From NCBI GenBank assembly GCA_016722445.1, contig JADKIZ010000012.1, positions 72,325 to 136,324 on the forward strand: 64,000 nucleotides of DNA, given 5' to 3'. The stretch comes from Flavobacteriales bacterium. GTDB lineage: Bacteria > Bacteroidota > Bacteroidia > Flavobacteriales_D > Sanyastnellaceae. Of the stretch, positions 36,220 through 45,406 are shown one piece after another. The notes under the pieces were generated by a model. That model was not told the origin of the DNA. It saw only the letters and a program-made list of their open reading frames with translations, and did no database searches. The position numbers and the translations under genes were made by a program. Position 1 is the first letter of the stretch; each line of letters opens with the position of its first letter.

Positions 36220-36639
36220 TGCACAAACATAAAACCAGATGGAGGCGAATGAGGTGCTTGGTTCGAATTTCAATGTTCAAAGTTCAATGTTCAAAGTTGC
36301 GCGGATGTTTGTTTTCTTGAATTTGTAAATTGGTGCTTCCGGGCAGAGCTTGAAATAAAACTCACAAAAAACTGTGTCCTCTGCGATGTCCTCTGCGCCC
36401 CTTTGTGTCGATCCCAAATCGCCGAAGGCGAAAGGAGTTCAAGGTTTAATGTTCAATGTTCAATGTTGCGCGGATGTGTGTATTGTTTCAGAATTTACTC
36501 GCCTACACCAATTGACATTCGCATCCAATCACCCTCCCGCCCAACCTAATACCTAATACCTCGTACCTAATACCTCGCACCTCAAACAATTTTCATCCTC
36601 CATTAAACCTTCTCGCCCTAAACTTGTCTCCACGTTTTG
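36220..36639. repeat. Intergenic island with three heptamer arrays
   Basis: No gene is seen. The arrays are at 36269-36296 (TTCAATG/TTCAAAG, four units), 36438-36465 (TTCAAGG, TTTAATG, TTCAATG twice) and 36546-36587 (CTAATAC, CTCGTAC, CTCGCAC and variants, six units). The first two are each followed by TTGCGCGGATGT, making a partial direct repeat about 170 bp apart. A string resembling TCCTCTGCG occurs twice near 36380-36400. The promoter of the ECF operon must lie in the last 60 bp but is not obvious. Confidence 0.75.
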
Positions 36640-37182
36640 ATGACCGATCAGGACATACTGACACTATTTAAGCAACCCGGGAAATCTGAGGAGGCTTTTG
36701 GACATTTGCTCAGGCAATATCAGAAGCCTGTGTACTACTATATCCGTCGGATGGTGCTCAATCACGATGATTCGGATGATATTACTCAGACCACGTTTAT
36801 CAAGGCTTGGAAAGCACTGGGGACATTTCGTGGTGAGTCGAAAATCAGCACTTGGCTGCACAGAATTGCCTACAACGAAACCATCAATTTTATTCATGCT
36901 TCAAAGCGGGTTCATCGGGTGCCAATTGATGATGTGGAAAAAAGTCTCGGTAAATCTCTCCAGGAAGATGAACTCTATCAAGGCGATGAAATTCAACAAA
37001 AACTTCAAACAGCAATGGCGCTTTTACCCGAAAAACAAAAGGCGGTCTTTGTCATGAAGTATTACGAAGAAAAGAAGTACGAGGAAATAGCAGAAATCAC
37101 TGGTACCAGTGTTGGCGCGCTGAAAGCGAGTTACCATCATGCAGTGTCAAAAATTGAATCTTATCTCACCAAAGGAAATTGA
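36640..37182 (+). CDS. ECF-type RNA polymerase sigma factor
   Basis: The protein has about 180 residues (ATG at 36637 or 36640). Region 2 is seen in DSDDITQTTFIKAWKALGTFRGESKISTWLHRIAYNE (core binding and -10 recognition). Region 4 is LLPEKQKAVFVMKYYEEKKYEEIAEITGTSVGALKASYHHA (helix-turn-helix, -35 recognition). There is no region 1 or 3, as in the extracytoplasmic-function class. It overlaps the following membrane protein gene at TTGA (37179-37182), the usual arrangement with a cognate anti-sigma factor. Confidence 0.95.
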   Translation: MTDQDILTLFKQPGKSEEAFGHLLRQYQKPVYYYIRRMVLNHDDSDDITQTTFIKAWKALGTFRGESKISTWLHRIAYNETINFIHASKRVHRVPIDDVEKSLGKSLQEDELYQGDEIQQKLQTAMALLPEKQKAVFVMKYYEEKKYEEIAEITGTSVGALKASYHHAVSKIESYLTKGN

Positions 37183-37994
37183 GTAAAGAAGAATCGTATA
37201 TCGATGATCAATTGCCTGCGAACCTTGCGGCACTTCTGGCTGAAAGCCGGAACCAGCAAGAGTTTGCCGTTCCTGAGGGCTATTTTGATCAGCTCAGTGC
37301 GGAAGTGCGGTTGGGTATTCTTCACGATGATCAGGCTTCGGAGTTTTCTGCACCGGACAATTACTTCGAGGATTCTACCAACAGGATTATTGCTGCCGTC
37401 ACTCATCATCATGAGGATGAAGCTTTTTTTGATGTTCAGCATGATCAGATCATGGCTGAAATTCGATTGCGAGAGTTATTGGGTAACAATCATGAATTTG
37501 ATGTACCGGAAGGTTACTTCGAAGCCGCTGCCGAAAAGACGAAACTAAAGTTATTTGGGGCTCAAGTCTTTCAATTGAGAAAATGGCTGAGCTATGCTGC
37601 TGCAGCTTCTGTGCTTTTAGCCGCAGTGTTCTTCTTTTTACCAGGAAAACAAAATCAGCAACATGAGTCTTTCGCTGAATTGATCATCATGAATCCTGTG
37701 GATGCAGAAGATATTGAATATTTCAGCGATGAAGAAGATGCCTTCGATCTATACATCGCCTTGATGGAAGAAGATACCATCATCGTCGATTCATTGAAGA
37801 CTGTGGCTGATGATCAGTTTTTTCCTGCAAACGATAGCATAATTCCCACACAGAAACTTGATCCCAAGACAGGATTGCCTTTGAATTCAGGACAAAAAAG
37901 TAAAGCTGTTTCCTGGGAGGAATTGAGTGATGAAGAATTGATGGAATATCTTTTTGAAGAAGGTGATGAGGAGATATTAAACGATATTGAATAA
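37179..37994 (+). CDS. Putative membrane anti-sigma factor with VPEGYF repeats
   Basis: The protein has 271 residues and starts with TTG overlapping the sigma gene stop. The cytoplasmic N-terminal half holds three copies of a short motif (FAVPEGYFDQL, FSAPDNYFEDS, FDVPEGYFEAA; about residues 28-120). One membrane helix (about 138-154, WLSYAAAASVLLAAVFFFLP) is followed by an acidic periplasmic tail ending in a Glu/Asp-rich segment (WEELSDEELMEYLFEEGDEEI). The position and topology fit an anti-sigma factor, but no standard anti-sigma domain (zinc or RskA type) is recognisable, so the role is inferred from context. Confidence 0.7.
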   Translation: MSKEESYIDDQLPANLAALLAESRNQQEFAVPEGYFDQLSAEVRLGILHDDQASEFSAPDNYFEDSTNRIIAAVTHHHEDEAFFDVQHDQIMAEIRLRELLGNNHEFDVPEGYFEAAAEKTKLKLFGAQVFQLRKWLSYAAAASVLLAAVFFFLPGKQNQQHESFAELIIMNPVDAEDIEYFSDEEDAFDLYIALMEEDTIIVDSLKTVADDQFFPANDSIIPTQKLDPKTGLPLNSGQKSKAVSWEELSDEELMEYLFEEGDEEILNDIE

Positions 37995-38004
37995 AACGAG
38001 TCAA

Positions 38005-38496
38005 ATGAAAAATTTTACAACGATGAAATGGATATTGATCACTTTGCTTACTCTGGCTTCGATTCAGATGGCTGCTCAGCCAGATGATTTACCGGATGAA
38101 AAGCGCCGTGAAAAAATTGATGCATTGAAACGTGCCTATATCTCGGATAAATTGGAACTGACTGTTGCCGAGGCTGAAAAATTCTGGCCTGTCTACAATG
38201 AATATGACAAGAAAAAATCGGAGGTGAAAAAATCCATCAATAAAACCTACAAGGCTATTAAAGCTGGAGGAAAATCCGAACAGGACGTGAAACAATCTAT
38301 CGATTACCTCACCACCAAACGAAAGGAAGAAGCTGATCTTGATGCCGCATTTTTGAAGGACTGTTTACCGATTCTCGGTACTGATAAAGTGATCAGACTC
38401 GCTGGTTTGCCGAAAGAATTTCAAAAGGAATTGGTACAAAAAATCAAGGAGCGAAGACAACAAAGGGGAATGGGACCGGGTGGCAGACGTTATTGA
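38005..38496 (+). CDS. Spy/CpxP-like periplasmic protein
   Basis: The protein has about 163 residues from the ATG at 38005 (an in-frame TTG lies six codons upstream, and another ATG at 38023 would also give a signal peptide). The signal peptide is ILITLLTLASIQMAAQ. The mature part is helical and charged: KRREKIDALKRAYISDKLELTVAEAEKFWPVYNEYDKKK and a C-terminal Arg/Gly-rich tail (RRQQRGMGPGGRRY). The LT-x(3)-A-x-KFWPVYNEY segment is common in Bacteroidota proteins of this small family downstream of ECF operons. It is likely an envelope-stress chaperone or sensor; the link to the sigma factor is inference. Confidence 0.75.
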   Translation: MKNFTTMKWILITLLTLASIQMAAQPDDLPDEKRREKIDALKRAYISDKLELTVAEAEKFWPVYNEYDKKKSEVKKSINKTYKAIKAGGKSEQDVKQSIDYLTTKRKEEADLDAAFLKDCLPILGTDKVIRLAGLPKEFQKELVQKIKERRQQRGMGPGGRRY

Positions 38497-39693
38497 TCAA
38501 TGGAAATACCAAGCTTTGATCGTACTGCCTTGTTTGATGGTTTGTGGACCAGCCGGAATTTCGAGGAATGCATCTGATCCACTCAGACCAGCAAAATCAC
38601 CAGATCCACCGAATTTGATGACCTCATAAATTGGTGTTCCATTTTCGTGGATACCCACATTTTTTGCTGGTTGAAAAATGGTCATTCCTGATTTTTGAAT
38701 GATGTCTTCCGTCGCATTGACTAGAATCGGATAAACACTTTTATCGCGATGTGTTTTGCTGAGCCAGGGTAAAAAATATCGAACAGCACAAATCATGGTT
38801 GACACCGGATTACCCGGAAATCCAAAGATGACTGTACTGATTGTTCTTCCAAACCACATTGGTTTGCCCGGCTTTTGAGCAATGCGAAGAAATCTTTTCT
38901 CAACCCCCAAGGAATCGAGAACATCGGCAACGAAGTCGAATTATCCCTTTGAAACTCATCCAGACATCAATTTGATGTCGTAGTCAATCACCGCCTTACC
39001 CAATGCATTGCGTATCGCATTCTCATCATCAGGTAAATGCGATACTTCGGAAGTATACCCGCGACTTTGAAGCAAATGCTGTAGCACAAAAGCATTGGAC
39101 TTGCGAATTTGATGTGCCAAAGGTGTTTGCTCAATATCCACCAATTCTTCGCCGGTGGAATAAATGATGATGCGCGGTGCTGCATACATCTTGAGTTCAC
39201 TCTTACCTACTGAAGCGCATATACCAATCTCGGCGGGACCAATAGACGAATCTTTTGAAATAAGAAGTTCGCCCGCTTTAAAGTCAGTCCCGCGGCGGTG
39301 AATATTCTGGAATGGGCGGATTTCATTCGTTGTAACAGTGCACATTCCATCCGCAATCTGACATTGCTCGTATGGTATCACCACATCAGCTCCAAAACAA
39401 CACACAGCACCTGTCATGATTTCGATACATGAACCAGATTCGTGCAATTCACTTGCTGCAATCCCTGCTCGTTGTATTCCGACGATTTTGAAACTTCGAA
39501 TTCCTGAATGAAAATCTTCACTTCGAATGGCGATTCCGTCCATCATCACCCGATCAAAAGGTGGCAAATCTGTGTCTGCATAAATGTTTTCAGCAATGAT
39601 GCCAGAGGTGCATTCATGCAATGATCTAATCACCTCGCGTCGATCGATGACACAGGTGAAAATGAGTTGTTCTGCTTCTAGTGGTGTAATCAT
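38497..39693 (-). CDS. moeA: Molybdopterin molybdotransferase MoeA, two in-frame stops
   Basis: The N-terminal frame (38956-39693) has PPFDRVMMDGIAI, IEIMTGAVCCFGADVVIPYE and YSTGEELVDIEQTP, all MoeA signatures. The C-terminal frame (38497-38910) has FGFPGNPVSTMICAVRYFLPWL and a MoeA domain IV tail. The two are in the same frame, separated by TGA (38956-38958) and TAA (38941-38943) inside the active-site motif, which reads SG-stop-VSKG-stop-FDFV where SGGVSxGxFDFV is expected. MoeA inserts molybdate into molybdopterin-AMP. Either this is a real pseudogene or two base errors; its partner moaA is intact. It overlaps moaA by 4 bp. Confidence 0.85.
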
Positions 39694-40673
39694 CCTCCGA
39701 TAGTTGACATGGATTCATGTATCGGATTAGCACTACGCGTGGCTTCTGCGTGAAAACCATCTTTAGCTTTGTGTGAAACTACCTTCTGAATGGTTTGATT
39801 AATGGTGCTTTTTGTCGCGCCATCTCTGAGTAAAGTCATCAGATTTGTTTCTGCATTTTCATACAAACATGATTTGATGACACCTGCAGGGGTCAGTCTG
39901 ATGCGGTTGCATGTCCCGCAAAAACTTCGGGTATATGCCGGTATAATACCCACATGTCCCTGATGTCCTTCAATCTGATAATTGAAAGAGGTAGAATGTG
40001 GATCATCATCGAGTTTATGTATACTCGGAAATGCTTTTTCGATGTGAGCATAAATTTCACGGTGATTCCAACGCAATGGCTTTTGCGAGCCATGACCATT
40101 GAAAGGCATTTCTTCAATGAAACGTACATCAACTGGATGGGTGCGTGTCAGAGTGGTTAATTCAATGAGGTCTTCTTCATTGATATCCTCTAGGATTACC
40201 GCATTGATTTTTGTTTTGATGTTGTGTTGCAACAATGCTTCAAAAGTTTCCATGACTGCGGCGAAGTCATCGCGTCGTGTGATTTTTTTGAAGCGAATTT
40301 CATTCATGGTATCCAGACTGAGATTCACCGAGTGTATTCCCAGATCTTTCAATCTGGCCACATGTGGCGCGGTGAGTGTTCCATTCGTCGTGATCGCAAT
40401 TTGCGAAAACCAGTTTCGCTGAGCCACAGCTTCAACCAGTTTCATAAAGTCTTTGCGCAGAAATGGTTCACCTCCGGTAAAGCGAAGTTTAGTGACACCC
40501 AATTCATGAAAAATATCGAGAAGTACGAGCATTTCTTCATAAGAAAGCAACGATTCACGCGATACCCAATCGAGCCCTTCTGCTGGCATACAATACTTGC
40601 ACCGCAGATTACAGCGATCTGTAACTGCAAGTCGTAAATAGTCGATATGCCTGCCGAACTTGTCTGTGAGCAT
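39690..40673 (-). CDS. moaA: GTP 3',8-cyclase MoaA
   Basis: The protein has 327 residues. It is a radical-SAM enzyme that starts molybdenum cofactor synthesis by rearranging GTP. The N-terminal cluster motif is CNLRCKYC (Cys21, Cys25, Cys28), LRFTGGEPFLRKD is the SAM-binding GGE region, and the C-terminal cluster is FCGTCNRIRLTPAGVIKSC. The conserved terminal Gly-Gly ends the protein. It lies between tamB (24 bp upstream) and moeA (4-bp overlap), so it is read as part of the tamB-moaA-moeA transcript. Confidence 0.96.
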   Translation of the reverse strand: MLTDKFGRHIDYLRLAVTDRCNLRCKYCMPAEGLDWVSRESLLSYEEMLVLLDIFHELGVTKLRFTGGEPFLRKDFMKLVEAVAQRNWFSQIAITTNGTLTAPHVARLKDLGIHSVNLSLDTMNEIRFKKITRRDDFAAVMETFEALLQHNIKTKINAVILEDINEEDLIELTTLTRTHPVDVRFIEEMPFNGHGSQKPLRWNHREIYAHIEKAFPSIHKLDDDPHSTSFNYQIEGHQGHVGIIPAYTRSFCGTCNRIRLTPAGVIKSCLYENAETNLMTLLRDGATKSTINQTIQKVVSHKAKDGFHAEATRSANPIHESMSTIGG

Positions 40674-40696
40674 GGTGATACGTCAGGCAAAAATCG

Positions 40697-43600
40697 TCAT
40701 GAATCTTGCTTGCGTTTTAAAAGATTTTTGAATCCCTGCAGGAATTCGTCGAAAGTGTCGAAATCTTCCCTGTAAATGACACCAACACCTTGGGTATAGG
40801 GGCTTTGTTGGGTATACGCCATGCGGAAGTCATTGCTTTCGTTGTACACCACCAATCTGATTTTACCATCAGTAGTGATTTTGTACTCAATCCGAATGTC
40901 ACCGATAAGGTTGGTTGTGTTCTGATTGGAAGTCGTCTGGCTCGTATTGCGGGATACGCCAAGGTTACTGCTGAGCGATAGCCTTTCATTGAACAACTGT
41001 GTGCTCAATGCAAGTGCAATTTCTTCATTGCTGATATCATCACCTGGACTGTAATTGAAACCGAGGTTAAAGTCATCGCTGATCTGACTCAGCCAATTGC
41101 TGATTTGACTGCTCAATAATTCGGTGCCGTTTGCAGCAAGAGCATTGGTGTTGTTGTGCGTAGCAGCCACATTGGGCGGACTCACAAATCGGCGCAATAC
41201 AAGGAGTGCAAAGGCTTGTCTATTGCGTTCTTGTTCCGTGCTGATAATGGCATCCACGCGACTTCGGGTCACCTGATCCACATTGGGCAGGGCAATGTTG
41301 AATTCAATACCCGGATTGAACATTTTGCCATTAAGATGCATGATGAGGTTGATCGGCACACGTTGTCCACTTTGGTAATTTGGATCTGGTATGAGGTCAT
41401 ACAATGAAGCAGAAACTTTGTAGATGGCATCGATATTTAATTCTGCTGCAAATGGATCTCCAAACCAATTGATCGTTCCTCCAGGTTTGATGTCAAAGTC
41501 TTTATTGATGAGGTTTTTCAAGGTGAACAAGTAATTTCCGGAAAGGAGTTCAACTGTTCCATACATGTTGAAAGTTGAAAGGTTGTTGATGTCCATATTG
41601 ATGTGACCCTTTCCAGTGCCACGCATCACATCACCAACACTTTGGTCGAAAATGATTTGGAATTCAGCATCGGGCGTGATTTCCATGCTCATGTTGAGTT
41701 TGATCCCGCTGAGATTTAATGGTACTTCTTCAATTGTATCATTGGCATTCACAAACTGAATGAAGCTATCAAAAGTTTGTTCATCTGTATTTCCCATTGG
41801 CATGGATAGGGAAGTGCCTTTATCTGTTTTTAACGTGATGTCAAATTCGAGTTTGTCTTCGTATCCGTAAATATTGACGTTTCCTGTTGCATATGCTTTA
41901 CCATAATAAAGCGAATTGAGTTCTTCGTTGGTGTTTAACACCAGCATGGGTTCTTCTGCATCAATGGAAAGGTCAAAATTCCATTTGGCAAAATTGTCGT
42001 GGAGCATCTGTCCGGTGAGAAAGCCTTTTCTTCCTTCCTGATCATGGATTCTAATGTGGTCAAAAGTGAACATGTCTGGATAAACACCAATTTCTTCTTC
42101 GATGAAATATCGCGCATTGAGATAATGCACAAAAATGGATGCGTCGCGGAGTAGCGCATCAGCACGCATTTGAGGCGCTTCAGGTTTACCAGTGATGATC
42201 ATTGTTCCACTGGTATAACCAGCAATGTCAAGTATGCCAGGTTCCAGGAATGCATTGATAAAGGAAAGATCTAGATCTTGGATGGTAGCTGAAATATCCA
42301 ACGGACTTTCTGTATCTCTCGGCCTGTAGTACCCTGCAAAACTGAGTGGTGTATGTTGTGTGATTTCGTTGTTCGCCTGAATATCTTTTTCAAGACTGCC
42401 ATCAATTCGGAGCTGATGCCTTGTCTGATCCCATGCACTGATGAGATCTAAATTACCGATGTGATATTCATTGAGTTTGAATTGATCCAACCGGATGTTA
42501 TTCGAAAAAATCATATCGTGATAAACATCCCGGATATTTGCCGTTCCATTCACAATGCCATAAAATTTGGTGTCACTTCCGGTGAATGGATTGACATTGG
42601 AAACATCAAAGTTCTTGATGTCCATAGTGAGTAGATCAGTTGGTTGATGACTGATCATTCCGGAAGCATTGATTTCCTGACTTCCACTGTAGAGAACAAA
42701 ATTCTGGATGCCAAACACGGTGCTATCCATTGATAACTTGCTTAGATCTTTGAATTGCCAGTTTTGATCCAACACTTTTACAGAACTGGTATTAAATGTA
42801 AAATCATATTTGTTGTAGTCGCGAATGGTGAGTTTACCATTGACATCGCCACTGTGTTGTGTGGTAGAATTTCCCCATGCAAACGCCGTATACATGGTGT
42901 CTCTTTCAGTTCGCGCATCCAACGCAAGATCAGCAAAAGAGATTCCTGTCGATGTATGGATGTTGTCACTAGCAGCGGTGATATAAAAAGATTCGTCAGG
43001 GCGTCGGATATCCAACGTCAGCGCTTCGGTCTTGTTATCGCCATAACGAATGCTATCGCTGACGATCAATACCTCAAAGTAAGAGCCAGGTTCATCCATT
43101 CGAATGTGGATGAGGGAATTGTCGGCAATACTCAGTTCAGGCGCATATACTTCGGTAATCTGACTGATGTCAAAAATTTTGACATTCATATCGAATTGCT
43201 GACTCTTGTGTGATCTGACCGGTGGATCGAAGCTTGGAATGAACTTGGAGACGATCTCCAGCAAACTATTACCAATTTCGGATATCTCAAAATCACCTTC
43301 GATGTCCGCAGAAGCGATATCCGAGTTTAGCGTCATCTTCGGCACGGCACCCCGGGTTGAATTCAATTCCAGAAGATTAAGCGTATATTCATTTTCTTGA
43401 GCACAATAAGTCAAATCTTCAATGATGACTTCGCCTCGGAATTTGTCAAATTCAAAGCCTTCGCTTCGCACACTCACATTACCGCTCACACTGCTGTAAT
43501 CGTAGTTTTCAAGGATGTGAACTTCTTTCAGGTTGAGGTTTTGAATTCTGGCATCAAAAGCGAGGACCGGATCTTTTTTGGTAAAATCAATACTGCCGTT

Positions 43601-45133
43601 AAAATCCATATTGACATTTGGATCGTCAATGGCTGCAATACCATTGAAAGAGTGATGTCTGAATACACCATCTAGTTTGATACCGCTGTACGAGTACTTA
43701 TTCAACACCAATTGGGTGATGTCTCCTTTTACCGATGCATCTACTTTGGTCAATTCAAGTCCTGTCCCTTTGATATCGAGGTCGCAACTCATTTCTCCCA
43801 AAGTTTCACTGGTGTAAAATTTTCCAAGATTGAATTGTTCAAGTGCCAGTCCTCCGGTAAACCTGTAATCCTGAATGGAAGCATCTTCTTTCAAACTAAG
43901 GTCAGTTCGCACTTTACCGATAGCTGTATTGATGGTGCCATAAGATACAAAATCATTGATGAATCCAGTAAAATTCCCTTTGTATTCGAGGGTTCCGAGA
44001 TAGGCGAAATTTTCAGGCGTTTGCAAATAATGCAGGGAATCATACGGCGGAAGTTGAATCTGATCCAACTCTTTTTTGTTGCTCGTCAGTGATTTGATGT
44101 CAAGTGAAATAAAGGTCTCATCAATTTCCGGAAGTCCTTCCATATCGAAGTTGCCTCGAAATCTGGTGTTCTCATCATACACGATTTCGATATTCCTTCC
44201 TTTGAGGTTGCTGACACGACCTTTGATCTGTCCGGTGAGTTTTACCTTTTTCTGATATCCAAACAAATCACTGCTGAAGAATGCCAATTCATTCATATCG
44301 ATTTCTGCATCATCAAATTGATGGTCCATTTTGACGAGGTGTTCAAAATCATCGAAATCATCAATGGAATTGAAATAAAAAATCAAATCGCCATTGATAT
44401 GTGAGGCATTGGTAGCAATGTCTGCATTGATAAGCCTCGTTTCGCCACTTACAATGAATAATTCGGTGTCGACATGCTTAACACCAAAACCGGCCTTTTC
44501 ATTTCCTGAAAATTCATTGATCATTGCATGAATAGAATCTCCGACAATGCTGAAGGATCTGACGTCTAAATTGAGATCTGTCGTCGCCATATGATTCCAA
44601 TCGATGCCGTATACATCTCGAATAGCACGGTTTTCATTGTTGTAGTTAAACCGGCCATCCACCAGTTTCAAATGATCAATGAAGACCAGTGTTTGGGCAG
44701 AATCTCCACCTTCACCAATATAATCGAGAATGAATTTGTGATTCAACACGCTATCGCCTTCATGTCTGATCAAATTGATGAATGGCGATTCTAAAAGAAT
44801 GTCATCGGCGATGATTTTTCCGCTGTGTTTGTCGTAAGAATAACTTGAAACGGAAATTCTTGGAATGAATGCAAGTGTATCCTGTTTCTGATCTTCAATG
44901 TATAAATCGGTGATGGAGAGTTTCGCCCAAAGGTCAATTTCCACCTTGCCAATAGTCACTTTGGCGCCAAGTTCATCACTAAGCCAGGAAGCGACACGGT
45001 GCGAAACCCAGGTCTGTACTGCTGGTATATACAGAGAAAAATAAGCCGATCCGATCAGAATGATCAGTACTATCAGCACATTTCTCAATATTTTAAGGGT
45101 CTTCCTGAGCACAGTTTTCCGGCAAGTTCGCAA
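40697..45133 (-). CDS. tamB: TamB-like translocation/assembly module protein
   Basis: The protein has 1478 residues with one N-terminal membrane helix (about 12-34, RNVLIVLIILIGSAYFSLYI) and then a very long beta-rich periplasmic stalk typical of TamB/AsmA-like lipid-transfer proteins. The C-terminal DUF490 domain is recognisable (about 1215-1400: YKVSASLYDLIPDPNY, GKMFNPGIEFNIALPNVDQ, NRQAFALLVLRRFV). The listed start is TTG; a GTG seven codons in (about 45112) is a good alternative, since a TATTTTGC promoter-like element covers the first codons. It is likely to span the periplasm and act in outer-membrane lipid transport or assembly. Confidence 0.92.
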   Translation of the reverse strand: MRTCRKTVLRKTLKILRNVLIVLIILIGSAYFSLYIPAVQTWVSHRVASWLSDELGAKVTIGKVEIDLWAKLSITDLYIEDQKQDTLAFIPRISVSSYSYDKHSGKIIADDILLESPFINLIRHEGDSVLNHKFILDYIGEGGDSAQTLVFIDHLKLVDGRFNYNNENRAIRDVYGIDWNHMATTDLNLDVRSFSIVGDSIHAMINEFSGNEKAGFGVKHVDTELFIVSGETRLINADIATNASHINGDLIFYFNSIDDFDDFEHLVKMDHQFDDAEIDMNELAFFSSDLFGYQKKVKLTGQIKGRVSNLKGRNIEIVYDENTRFRGNFDMEGLPEIDETFISLDIKSLTSNKKELDQIQLPPYDSLHYLQTPENFAYLGTLEYKGNFTGFINDFVSYGTINTAIGKVRTDLSLKEDASIQDYRFTGGLALEQFNLGKFYTSETLGEMSCDLDIKGTGLELTKVDASVKGDITQLVLNKYSYSGIKLDGVFRHHSFNGIAAIDDPNVNMDFNGSIDFTKKDPVLAFDARIQNLNLKEVHILENYDYSSVSGNVSVRSEGFEFDKFRGEVIIEDLTYCAQENEYTLNLLELNSTRGAVPKMTLNSDIASADIEGDFEISEIGNSLLEIVSKFIPSFDPPVRSHKSQQFDMNVKIFDISQITEVYAPELSIADNSLIHIRMDEPGSYFEVLIVSDSIRYGDNKTEALTLDIRRPDESFYITAASDNIHTSTGISFADLALDARTERDTMYTAFAWGNSTTQHSGDVNGKLTIRDYNKYDFTFNTSSVKVLDQNWQFKDLSKLSMDSTVFGIQNFVLYSGSQEINASGMISHQPTDLLTMDIKNFDVSNVNPFTGSDTKFYGIVNGTANIRDVYHDMIFSNNIRLDQFKLNEYHIGNLDLISAWDQTRHQLRIDGSLEKDIQANNEITQHTPLSFAGYYRPRDTESPLDISATIQDLDLSFINAFLEPGILDIAGYTSGTMIITGKPEAPQMRADALLRDASIFVHYLNARYFIEEEIGVYPDMFTFDHIRIHDQEGRKGFLTGQMLHDNFAKWNFDLSIDAEEPMLVLNTNEELNSLYYGKAYATGNVNIYGYEDKLEFDITLKTDKGTSLSMPMGNTDEQTFDSFIQFVNANDTIEEVPLNLSGIKLNMSMEITPDAEFQIIFDQSVGDVMRGTGKGHINMDINNLSTFNMYGTVELLSGNYLFTLKNLINKDFDIKPGGTINWFGDPFAAELNIDAIYKVSASLYDLIPDPNYQSGQRVPINLIMHLNGKMFNPGIEFNIALPNVDQVTRSRVDAIISTEQERNRQAFALLVLRRFVSPPNVAATHNNTNALAANGTELLSSQISNWLSQISDDFNLGFNYSPGDDISNEEIALALSTQLFNERLSLSSNLGVSRNTSQTTSNQNTTNLIGDIRIEYKITTDGKIRLVVYNESNDFRMAYTQQSPYTQGVGVIYREDFDTFDEFLQGFKNLLKRKQDS

Positions 45134-45354
45134 AATACCGAACGCGGAAATACGAAAATTATGCCTTTCAGACAGATTTCAACAATTCGGAGGCGATGAA
45201 TGGGTAAATAAATCGCCAGGCCAAGTACGAAGAGTTCTAGAGATGGATTTTTTGAGCTGAATCTGTATGAATGTGGCATCAACCTCATGTTGATCCATTA
45301 TCCTTATCAGAGGGAGGATCGAACCTATCTTGTCTAGCAGTATTTACATGCAAA

Positions 45355-45386
45355 GAAAAAAAGGGCCGTCTTTCGACAGCCCCTTT
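45355..45386 (-). terminator. Intrinsic terminator of the MopE-repeat gene
   Basis: On the minus strand GGGGCTGTC-GAAA-GACGGCCC is followed by seven T residues, 21 bp after the stop codon at 45407. The GC-rich stem with a GAAA loop is a strong Rho-independent terminator. Confidence 0.9.
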
Positions 45387-45406
45387 TCAGTTATCTTTTC
45401 GAATGA

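Noticed and set aside
34418..36587. Possible CRISPR array
   Set aside because: Units are 7 bp, contiguous and without spacers of constant length; no cas gene is present.
38941..38958. Selenocysteine or other recoding of the stops in moeA
   Set aside because: A TAA follows five codons after the TGA, MoeA does not use selenocysteine at these places, and no hairpin signal was seen; substitutions or errors explain it better.
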